Positions 55,343 to 64,000 of a stretch of 64,000 bases of DNA are shown one piece after another (positions within the stretch are counted from its first letter, which is position 1; each line of letters opens with the position of its first letter). The position numbers were made by a program, and so were the translations under genes. The DNA lies in the NCBI GenBank assembly GCA_963965975.1, contig OZ014413.1, positions 5,776,001 through 5,840,000 on the forward strand, in the 5' to 3' direction. The notes under the pieces were generated by a model. It searched no databases, had not been told where the DNA came from, and saw only the letters and a list, made by a program, of their open reading frames with translations. This DNA comes from Xestospongia bergquistia (lineage: Eukaryota > Porifera > Demospongiae > Haplosclerida > Petrosiidae).

Positions 55343-55927
55343 TAGTGTTGTTTTAGTTACATATTTTCATATTAGTTACAGTTATAGTAAAGTTAGCCTA
55401 CTGGTAGGAGTTTTAGTTTTAGTTTTAGTAAAGTTACTAAAATTAAACACAAATTAGTTATAGTTAAAATTAGGTCTATGTTAGTTTTAGTTAAAGTTTT
55501 CTTCTACTGTCTATACTGGCAATGTGCTCGGTCATGTGCAAAACATTTCCTTCTATAGTTACTGTGTTACTATCTACAATAATTGACAACTATGTAAACT
55601 TGTGAACTCATTATCACTTACCACACCTATTATGTATCACTAATCTCTTCCTGTAGCAGTTAGCACACCTAAAGGTGTGGTAAGTGAAATGAATATAGGT
55701 GTGGTAAGTGAAGTGAATATAGGTGTGGTAAGTGAAGTGAAGCATGGGTATAGATGTGGCTATAAAACCTCTATGTTCACTAAAATTGTCAAAAATTTTA
55801 GTTATAGTTTAGTTATAGTGTGCTTACCTGAAATAATTTTAGTTACAGTTATAGTTAGTTAACTAAATCACAAAAGTGCTTACTAAAATAGTTTTAGTTA
55901 TAGTTATAGTTAACTAAAACAACACTA
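55343..55927. mobile_element. hAT-like MITE, 585 bp
   Basis: Ends TAGTGTTGTTTTAGTTA and its reverse complement TAACTAAAACAACACTA, flanked by 8-bp near-identical target copies (CAACTAAC at 55335-55342 and CAACTGAC at 55928-55935). No transposase. The body is rich in TTTTAGTTATAGTTA-type repeats and holds a 24-bp minisatellite. An 8-bp duplication and TAG.G ends fit the hAT superfamily. The paralogous segment at 57500-57606 lacks it, so insertion came after the duplication. Confidence 0.8.
55671..55745. repeat. 24-bp minisatellite, three units
   Basis: Unit AGGTGTGGTAAGTGAAGTGA plus ATAT repeated three times inside the MITE. The open frame at 55677-55862 is a by-product. Confidence 0.85.
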
Positions 55928-55935
55928 CAACTGAC

Positions 55936-57242
55936 ATACCATCAATAAGAACATAGCCAAGTGAAATGAGAGAGAGAGAGAGAGAGAGAAACTCTAAATA
56001 ATGAAGAAAAAGTATATACCTAATAGCTAATACATATATATAATATAGTGGTACACTACCTTTCTAACCATTTTATACCATATCATAGCTCCTGATGTAT
56101 GGTTGTTATAAGTACTATGACACGTCTTGAGATATATACATGCTGCTATAAGAGGTTACTGATTTAGCTCATAAGTCAACACATATAACTGAATTTATCC
56201 CAACAGGATCATTATTATGACAGCTACATGTGCTTATCTTAAGTTATATATTTGGTTGATTAAAAATAAGGGACTCTGGGTCCCTTTGGTTTGGAAAGGA
56301 CCCAGTCCCTTTCCAAAAATAGGTCCACCTTTGCTCATGGAGAGTCCAGTACAAGCAGACCAGTCCTAAGAGAATTAAATGGCAAGTCAGTGACACAGCT
56401 GTAAGGTGGCTTGTTAAATAAATGGTATATTGCTAGCATTTGTGGGTTCTGTACAAAACCTGGAGGCGTAGCTTCCCAAAATTAAAGTAATTCATATGGT
56501 ACTATTGAAATCGTATAATTCATGTATATATATCTAAGTGACTGTGACAGACAATTCCTTCACCCTCCAGTTTATTCAACCTGACTACACATGCACACTC
56601 TTAGCTAATTAAGAGGGGACAATAGCCTGAAGAACAAGGCAATTACATTTAGATATAAACATCCTCATTATATATATGTGATGGATTATGGATGTTTATT
56701 TCAAGATCACACAGGTCTAAAGTTGGCATGAATTCATATTAACTTTAATTTGAGGTTGGCAAGCTTACCTGTTCATGTAGGGTGATCAATTTTCTACACG
56801 TTCCTAATTACTAGTACTGAATACATGTTCTAAGTCTGTGTCCCACAAGAACTCAAAGACAAATTCAACAGTAAATATATAAGCAAACTTTGGCAAGGCA
56901 GATGGAGTAGAGAGGATTGCTGAGCTGACTTTGTTAGACCCTGACACTAAAATAATGTCACTTAGATCAGCTAAACTTGCTCGAGTTGGCAAGGATGTAT
57001 CCCTTTTTTGTTTTTAAACAGTGAAATATATATGTATGAATGACAATAGCATCTAGGACTCAAAGATCTTGAAAGAAAAATAACTCAAAACACACATAAC
57101 AAACTGTTTTGTTAATAACTATTGTGTTCTTACCTGAATTAGAAAATAATTTATCTAACTCGATAGCCTCTTCAGTACTAGACTTGATCTTATCAACTTG
57201 ACAGATCTCTCTCTCTTTCTCTTGATTTTAAATATAACAGAC
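55936..57242. other. Intergenic, (AG)n microsatellite and unknown sequence
   Basis: (AG)n at about 55968-55990. A GGGTCCCTTT/AAAGGGACC-like patch lies at 56275-56320. No gene was recognised. Confidence 0.45.
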
Positions 57243-57606
57243 AGATGATATAATACCACCTCAACGTAGTAACATAAAAGAGGGTAAGATAAAAATAAAT
57301 TTCCTTTAAGCCTAGCTACTATGCAGTCATTAAACTGATAACAAAAAGTTAAAACTCCCAATATATCAATGTGCCTCAAAATATCAACTCCTATATACAT
57401 ATATATGTGTCTTGATAGCTGTTTGTTCAATGAATGTACTTACACAAGAGACAGAGAAGGGGTTCGTAAGCCACGCCCATACTTATAAACTGCTTACAAT
57501 ATCTTATCATAATTTAATAGTATGTGTACTACTTATGTTTTATGATGAGCTGTTTTATGATGAGCTGACATACCATCAATAAGAACATAGCCAAGTGAAA
57601 TGAGAG
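57243..57606. repeat. Duplicated segment, copy 2 (no MITE)
   Basis: Partner of 54977-55334 and 55936-55965; the ATACCATCAATAAGAACATA part is continuous with the rest here. Confidence 0.8.
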
Positions 57607-57999
57607 GGAGATTTCATTTGCTTCATTTGAAAATATGCTCAGTTAGAAGATTTTACTACAATTTTTTGTTGACTGATCGATCTGGAGATTGTGTTTACAT
57701 GACAGTTACTATTGTTTAAATAATGTAAATATAATGTTAATATTACAACAATTGTATATTTGGTGGAATCTTGGTGGATTACCAGTGGAAATTGCATCTA
57801 CAATTACAATGCTTTTACATCAAATTTGCAATAGTAAATGAATTCCAACAGTATTCCAATACATTTCCAATAGTTATAAAACCATCAATATACCATACAT
57901 TGTTTAGTACACAAAATTGTTGGGAAATTACCCATTGTAAACTCATTGTAAATCAGCTATATCCCATCACATTTCCAAAAGTTGGAAAACATATACCAT
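57607..57999. other. Intergenic, nothing recognised
   Basis: The open frame 57771-58103 runs into repeat R1 and has no family features. Confidence 0.45.
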
Positions 58000-58210
58000 A
58001 CCCTGTGATGACTGCATTAACTTTGTTTTCTCTCTTAGTACTACTCTCTTGCATAGTTGTTGTACTGATAGCAGCTATACATATTTTGTTAACTCATCTT
58101 TAGATTTAGAGTGATAAATGTGTAATAGAACATTGTCCTCTCAATACCTCAGGTTTTTGCTAAACAGTTCTGTCAACTTTATTATTTTCATCTGGTAACT
58201 TCTGTCAAGT
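58000..58210. repeat. Dispersed repeat R1, direct copy
   Basis: Inverted partner of 52200-52410; its right part (CTCAATA.C, AACAGTTCTGTCAACTT, GGTAACTTCTGTCAAGT) matches 34294-34345. Confidence 0.75.
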
Positions 58211-58404
58211 ATAACAACTCACCAGACTAGTAGAATTTAAATAGGAAGTTATTACAGAGTCAGCTATGCATTATGCTGTCTATGTGACATCACAGATTGT
58301 CTTTCACTCCCCAGAAGGGGTCTATATATATAGTTTTATTTAACACTTCAGTAACTCTTGAGGGATTGGTCTTTGAGAATATTTGCACATATCCCACTAC
58401 CTAA

Positions 58405-58540
58405 CTACTTGACAGTTTATCTCTGTATTACACTTCATCTCATGCTTTGTTAATTTTAAGGTCATTATGAATCAAGTTAACATTTACTATTCTATGGGTT
58501 TGCTATGATTGGTGTAAATCTATATAACTCTAGTAGAGTA
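58405..58540 (+). pseudogene. Scrap of a beta-helix surface-protein gene
   Basis: The plus strand matches, in reverse complement, 34020-34145 of the broken beta-helix gene (CTGTATTACACTTCATCTCA, GGGTTTGCTATGATTGGTGT, TATATAACTCT), i.e. the part encoding NITQFNIYYSYGFAMIGVN. About 40 codons, not open. It again lies close to a copy of repeat R1. Confidence 0.65.
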
Positions 58541-59063
58541 CAGTTAATGCATCTAATTCCTCTCTAGGCTATGTAGTGTTATCAAGAACAAGCCAAATTA
58601 TTTTTAGTGAAATTATTATTCATTATCTTGACATACCATCAAACAATCCTGATTTTCTTGCAACTGTCTCATTTAACTAGATTTGTTTGAGCACAAAAGT
58701 TACCTAATATATATTTATGTTATTATGTATAACTAATTTATTATTAGATTAAGCTTTACCACATCTGATGCTTGTGATGATAAACTCCTACAAACAATAC
58801 CACTTCATGTATCTCATTAAAATAAAAAATAACTAAGATGAGTCCATAGTAAATACACTACATATATACAATGATATTTTACACTATAATATATGCCTTT
58901 TAGTGTCAAAAGGAAATGTTACTGATGATGATGTAATGACAGAACCAAATGTTAAGTTTCCACATTATTAACTTCTACTAGTTAACGTAACTTTAACGTA
59001 CGATCCAATAGAGCTATTATAATATATAGACCATAGCTTTAATAATGTATTCATATTAAAAGT
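58541..59063. other. Intergenic, nothing recognised
   Basis: AT-rich, no feature. Confidence 0.45.
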
Positions 59064-59311
59064 AATAACATTGTCAACTGAAGAGACTCACATGTTGCTC
59101 TTAGTCAAAGTAAGTTATCCTTATTACTGCAATACAATTAAATCTCCTTAATGGAATTTTTGGCAAATTACTTTTAAAATAATTTTTTTCTGTCACTAAT
59201 GTAAGCCTTTGACAATGATTCCATTAAGGAGATTAAAATGTAGTGCAGTACTAAGGATTACTTACTTTGACTAAGAGCAAAATGTGAGTCTCTTCAGTTG
59301 AAAATGTTATT
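59064..59311. repeat. Long foldback, arms 94 bases
   Basis: Arms 59064-59157 and 59218-59311 are reverse complements at close to 90 percent (shared: CAACTGAAGAGACTCACAT, CTCTTAGTCAAAGTAAGT, AATCTCCTTAATGGAAT) around a 60-base loop. Either a MITE or a locus for a long hairpin RNA. Confidence 0.8.
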
Positions 59312-59869
59312 GGCATTTTGGGCTTGAACACAATAAGAGAAATATCAAATACTAAAAAAATCACTGTTGTAGATGCTTACAAGATAACCTTAAAGGTTAA
59401 ACAAAGAGGTCAATTGTACCAAATACCTTCTCATTTGTGATAATGTAATATAAGTAAAGGGTGTTGTCATTTGATATATTAATGATTATAAAAAGGTATC
59501 AATGACATGGAAATGGATTTGCATGGATGATAAACATCTTAATAAACCTATAATGAAAATCTGAGTATATATACATAATCATTATTCAGAAGTATATCAA
59601 GTATTGCTGAACTGAAGTTTGATCATAAAAGTAAAAACACAAACAGTGCACTGACTTCTTATAGATAGGGCAACAACCACAACTAATGTATTATGGATAT
59701 TTACTTTGACATCAAGTGGTTAAAATGATGTATGTAGTTTAGTTTTATTTGTTGTTCTTGTAATAAATTTGTTAAAGTGGACAAATGTATATAATTAACA
59801 CATTTTCTAGAATCTAGATAACTATATTGTTTAATTTAAAATTTGAATCAGTTTCCATCCAGCATACCG
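59312..59869. other. Intergenic, nothing recognised
   Basis: No feature was seen between the foldback and the candidate promoter. Confidence 0.45.
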
Positions 59870-60062
59870 TATACAACGCAATATACTCGTGTCACGTGAT
59901 CCCGATCAAGCACGTTTTAGTTGCTTTTGTAATAGAAAAGATCCTCTACAATCCTGCTGTTTTCATTGATATCAAGGTTTAGTTTAATTTTAAATTAGTG
60001 AAGCAACTACTATAGTGTCCTACGACCATTTTAAGAAAAGAAGTAGAAAGATTCGCTGTTGG
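59870..60062 (+). promoter_or_regulatory. Candidate promoter and 5' UTR exon of the gene below
   Basis: A GTCACGTGATC E-box (about 59890-59900) lies in a locally less AT-rich patch. About 160 bases on, CGCTGTTG is followed by GTGAGTG, a consensus splice donor (exon end 60062). No ATG-led frame crosses it, so it would be a noncoding first exon. Confidence 0.4.
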
Positions 60063-60122
60063 TGAGTGTTTTTATTGTTAATATGCTTGAAAGTGTATAA
60101 ATTTCAAAGGTTTCTTTTATTA

Positions 60123-60350
60123 TTATGAGTAATTACTTGTTTTTACAATTACACGATTTATGTCCTGTATTAAAACATATCCTACATCTCTTTTTTGAGT
60201 ATTGTTTTGCAGTTGAAGAGAAAAAGATGTTATAGTTATTTTAGCCAACTGTGCTACACTCTTTTGGAAGAGAGCATCCAGCATTGATGTACAATTTGTT
60301 TGGATAATATTCCCTAATATCACAAAGGCACCGCCGTCTCTTGGAATCTA
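60123..60350 (-). other. Possible zinc-knuckle scrap
   Basis: On minus, near 60120-60190, one frame reads KKRCRICFNTGHKSCNCKNK, a CCHC-like pattern, then stops; upstream, in another frame, CLCDIREYYPNKLYINAGC. It is probably a fragment of a transposon protein. Very short. Confidence 0.25.
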
Positions 60351-60972
60351 AGGCTTTGGCATGACTGTAGATGTAAATTGTCTCAAAGTAGAGCTCAGTA
60401 AGATGGATGCATTAATCCTTTATGTATAATAGTTGTAAAGTGCTTTCATTTAAGAGCCTCTCATTCAGTAGAAGTCTTATAGGTATAGTAATATAAGATA
60501 TACAACTAATAGTTATTTCTTGCTAGTAGTGAGGACGAGTGTGCCTTTCAAAATTTTGGATTACTTCTTTTCTACAAATGTCTAAAGCATGCAATTAATT
60601 TCTCATCAGCACAAGTTCTAACAACATGTAAAGACTTAACTATTATAAGTATATTGTAACTGTCATAATGGTCAGAATTTGTAAACCAATAAAACAAATG
60701 AGCATAAACCCTATATTCTAATGAACATACTTACCTCAAGTGCTTATGATCATAAAATATTAGAAATAATTTTTCAGATCTCCAGTCTAGTATCTTTTGG
60801 CAATTATTAATTTATCATTAATGGAATGCCCACAATAATTTTTCTCATAAAGAGGTAAATGTCATCACTGGAATTTGACAAAAGATTTTAATGATAACTT
60901 CCCTATAATAGATAATTATAGATAAAAATTCTAATTTTAAAAATACATTGTTTGTTAAAATTTTTATTCCAG

Positions 60973-61927
60973 AAATTTTTCAAAAATGAAAAGTGAGAAT
61001 GTTCAGACAAGTTATTCATTTTCACAATCATCTGTCTATCCTGGGTAATGACTAACTGGGTCTGGTTGACTCAGATGATTGCTCTAAAAGATGATGAACG
61101 TCATTTAGAGAACCAACTTTTGTTTTCCTGTGGTTTTGTTTGAGAAGTCTGACACTCCAGTCTAGGGGTAATATTATGTGTCTGACTGGAAGGAAAGGGA
61201 GGGTGATGTGACTTTGTAGACGACCAAGAACTCTCCACAAAAGGTACTAACTAAATTTATGAATCTTACTGTTAATTTAAAAGTAGTTTATTATAGTATC
61301 TGATTTATTCTATTGTTTTTATTTTGCCAAAGTCCAGTGTACTTTTCCAACAATATATGTCTCAAAGAAATAGTGAAGCATCCCTATAATTTTAATATTC
61401 CCTTTTTCCTGTGATTACCAACTTGTTAATGAGCTATTTCATTTCCATTGGAATACTCTGACAGTGTGCACCACAGATAGCTTACTTTCACGGTGTTTTG
61501 AAATAAATTGGACCAGGCAGCCATAGGTCCCTTGGACAGTGCACCTATAAATCAAAATTACTTATCCATTTATAGAACCTGATGACAAATCTGTAATGTT
61601 GAGGCTAAGCCCAGATTGAGGTTGCCTGTATAGACCTGGCTATGGAGGTGGGTAATATTTTTTAGTGAAATATGCTCCACTGAAATAAAGTAGACCTCCT
61701 TTGTGACAAGACATTAGTAGTCTCCCCATGTTTAATCAGCTGTAGATATATCTTAGCCTTTATTAAAACGTGAAAGGTCAAGTAGATATGTAACTGTAAT
61801 ATAATGTAATGTATGCACTGATCTCTTGTATTAACTTGATATTACCTTTGTTTCTTTTAGTTTCAATTGTCCTAAATCTAAAGGAACTATTAATGAGAGT
61901 GCTGTTCTTGTGGCCAGTGGTGCAAAG
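60973..61927 (+). CDS. Start of a spliced gene of unknown function (two coding exons)
   Basis: Exon at 60973-61044 follows TTTTTATTCCAG; its ATG at 60986 gives MKSENVQTSYSFSQSSVYPG and ends at a GGTAATG donor. A second exon at 61861-61927 follows TTTGTTTCTTTTAG, the best polypyrimidine acceptor in the area, and continues in phase as FNCPKSKGTINESAVLVASG then AK before GGTCAGC. The phase match (two bases left, one taken) and good sites on both sides support a real gene. No domain is recognised and no third exon could be placed. A separate short ATG frame at 62125-62250 (MRESSEFDNDIDGYMTDEDK...) lies downstream and might belong, but its links are unknown. The intron between the two exons contains no other convincing gene. 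Confidence 0.4.
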
Positions 61928-62999
61928 GTCAGCTATAGGTTTTATAATTAAAAGTGTTGGTTAACTCTTTTAAGGATTGCTGTTTCGTTTTTGCGTAAGT
62001 GTGGCTTCCTCCCATGTAGGTAGATGTGCAATTGTGCTTAGCAAATTTCAAAATTATTATTAAAATCATTTAGTGAAGAAAGTGAAATTATAGCTTTCTT
62101 ACCCAAAGTTTTTATTAAGTTGCCATGAGGGAATCCTCTGAATTCGACAATGACATTGATGGCTACATGACGGATGAGGACAAGAAAAACTTCCTTTTAC
62201 CTAAAATTCCATTTTGTGTTTTGCTTGACTCTCTAAGATATAAAAAGTAATTCAGCATAAGCATCAGATTTCTAAAAAAGGGTTACAAACCATAAGTGAC
62301 TGCAAAAAATTAGTCTGATAAAACTTCTTTCATGTAAAATTATTGACACAAACTTTATACTCTGAGAGTAGACACAAAATTCACTATACAACAATTGACC
62401 TGTCTAAAGTAGAGCATAGAGCTCTAAGGAAAACAGACAATTATGCAAACTTTGCCTCAACTAAAGTGTGGTTAATCACATTACTAAATTTGATTATCCA
62501 TGAAAGACTTCCTACAGTATCATCCCTTTAGTATCAATGTATATATACATAATTACTATAGTAACTGGCACAATTATTATTCTTCACTGCATTTCCAAAC
62601 ATAAGCCTCTACTTGTTTTTTTCTTCTACTAAGAGTTCGTTAATTTTTGAAAAAAAAAATGACCACAGTTGCCTCTTTGATGAGCTATGTCATCTACACA
62701 ATGAATGGTATAGGGGGACTTTTAGTACTTGATCTGCATCAACTACAATGTTAATTGTCAAATAAAATTGTGAGCAGACTTGGTGTGAAGTTAGAAATTT
62801 AAAGTTGATTTTCTTTTGATTAAAAATAGTGGTTGGATGGACAATTGATTATGTCTCTTTCATACTCTCCCTTCTGGTTTAAATATCCATTAACATAATT
62901 TCCACTAATAAAGTTTTGTCAATTTCTAGTACTGCTATTCCAGGGCCCACATCAGAATGTTCTTCAGCCTCTCCAGTATAATATACAGCTCTTTTGTGC
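61928..62999. other. Intergenic or intronic, nothing firm
   Basis: A 41-codon acidic frame at 62125-62250 and a 62-codon frame at 62343-62531 are the only open stretches. Neither is recognised. Confidence 0.4.
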
Positions 63000-63489
63000 A
63001 TGTTTAACTTAAATAGCTTATTGAATGAAATTGCTCTCAGGAACATTTTGTATTGATAGTTCTCTGTTGGTGAGAGTACCTAGCGAAAAAGCTACTTCTT
63101 GCCTTTTAATATGAGTATGGTTTACTATTTCAACAGCAATGAGATAAGTCAAACAACATTGAGAATGGGATGTCATCTTGAGTAATATAGTCTTCTTCTG
63201 TAGTATTTGTATAATTGACATCACTACCATTATCTAACAATGGTTTGTGATTGATACTATTAAGAGATTTACTGTTTTGCATATCACAAAGTTTGCTAAT
63301 GCATATCAAACAAAGGCAGGGTAACATCAGGTGCATGTGATTCCTCTTTATAAGTAGAGTTCTTTTTAGATTTTCGTTTTGATCCACAACTATCTCAATA
63401 AGTATAGAAGTCAGTTTTTCTTGAAGAAATGTCACCAAGTCAGCTACTTTTGGATAGTAGGTTAAGTTGAATACATAGTGACTTGCCAT
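63000..63489 (-). other. Hypothetical open frame, possibly a decayed transposon protein
   Basis: A 119-codon minus frame (63489-63130) begins MASHYVFNLTYYPKVADLVT, FLQEKLTSI and ends TQDDIPFSMLFDLSHCC. In its middle another frame is more hydrophilic (KRKSKKNSTYKEESHAPDV), suggesting paired frameshifts in an older gene. A further open stretch lies just left, at about 63008-62890 (MHKRAVYYTGEAEEHSDVGP, GIAVLEIDKTLLVEIM). The whole may be one decayed gene; the family is not recognised. Confidence 0.3.
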
Positions 63490-64000
63490 TGGAAGGAAAA
63501 TAGCTGTACAAATGTCTGTACTTTAAGGAATAATGGCTTCTTTGACTGTAATTAAGTACTAATTGCACTCGCCCCTTTCAAGCCGAGAACTCTGAATGAG
63601 GAGTTCCATCCTGTATATATCAATCATGATATTTGTTCATCATGATCACGGACAATTTCATCAAAAATAGAATGTCACTATCATTTTGTTTCACCTTTAT
63701 TGGTATTAACAAGAGGCCAAGACATTGCATTCTTCTCATGACAAGCATGTCAGAACCTACAAAATGTATGTACAGCTAGCTTTTGTTTAAACATGCAAAC
63801 ATATATACTGTTATTCGACCTGGGAGGAGTATCCCATTAGCCTCTGCATAGTTCTTAATGTATGTGACAGTCTGGACTAGCTTGTATGTTGTAAACCCAT
63901 TATGTGGTCTATGGTTAGAATTCCTAAAAGGACATGGTTAAAAGAAGAGCGATCTAACTCTTTCAGATGTTCTCCAGTAAAAGCTCTATTGCAGGAACCT
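63490..64000. other. Window end, nothing recognised
   Basis: No open frame or repeat of note. Confidence 0.45.

Noticed and set aside
55677-55862. Frame with repeated NIGVVSEV
   Set aside because: Product of the 24-bp minisatellite inside a MITE.
54856-57430. Matching minus frames SRHIYM.IGVDILRHIDILG in two places
   Set aside because: They lie in a closely similar duplicated segment with equal conservation in noncoding parts.
1-64000. tRNA genes, rRNA, CRISPR arrays, operons
   Set aside because: No tRNA T-loop/A-box pairs, rRNA-like stretches or regularly spaced repeats were seen; the DNA is eukaryotic.

Overview
The window is AT-rich eukaryotic DNA from an animal, most likely a demosponge (Amphimedon-like). 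This is inferred from gene content: a local expansion of single-exon POT/PTR2-type transporters, a single-exon multi-membrane protein with a large beta-helix ectodomain, relics of SRCR and NLR-type leucine-rich-repeat genes, P2X7-ballast-like and THAP domains on a DNA transposon, and predicted introns of about 50 bases. No species can be proven from the sequence alone. Many coding stretches are relics and most of the remainder is repeat-derived.

Layout. 0.25-2.1 kb: decayed minus-strand C-terminal half of a beta-helix/multi-membrane protein. 4.5-5.7 kb: relic of a POT transporter 3' end plus inverted flank. 7.1-8.7 kb: intact POT gene (copy A, divergent). 9.5-13 kb: relic of a transposon-borne protein, then a LINE 3' end inserted at an LRR gene fragment. 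13.9-16 kb: a Kolobok-type DNA transposon with 220-bp inverted repeats and a TTAA target duplication; it carries the 5' parts of two convergent genes, one P2X7-ballast-like and one THAP. 16-20.2 kb: duplicated flank and intact POT gene B. 21.9-27.2 kb: a young Ty3/gypsy LTR retrotransposon. 27.4-32.7 kb: scattered degenerate fragments (THAP-like, integrase-N-terminus-like, MADF) and a C-rich minisatellite. 32.7-38.7 kb: a head-to-head pair, a broken beta-helix gene on minus and an intact 1352-residue paralogue on plus. 41.7-43.5 kb: broken SRCR gene holding a MITE. 44.8-52 kb: POT copies C (one frameshift), D (several breaks) and F (3' stub), embedded in duplicated flanks, with a MULE/SWIM relic between. 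52-59.3 kb: dispersed repeats, hAT remnant, a hAT-like MITE and a long foldback. 59.9-62 kb: a plausible start of a spliced gene (5' UTR exon plus two short coding exons).

The POT cluster is a birth-and-death array: copies A and B look functional, C is marginal, and D, E and F are dead. Their shared 3' flanks and small foldback elements show that duplication took gene and flank together. The beta-helix family (one whole gene, two large relics, one scrap) shows the same history. The likely functional output of the window is small: two membrane transporters of the peptide-transporter family, one large surface protein, and perhaps the gene entering at 60 kb.
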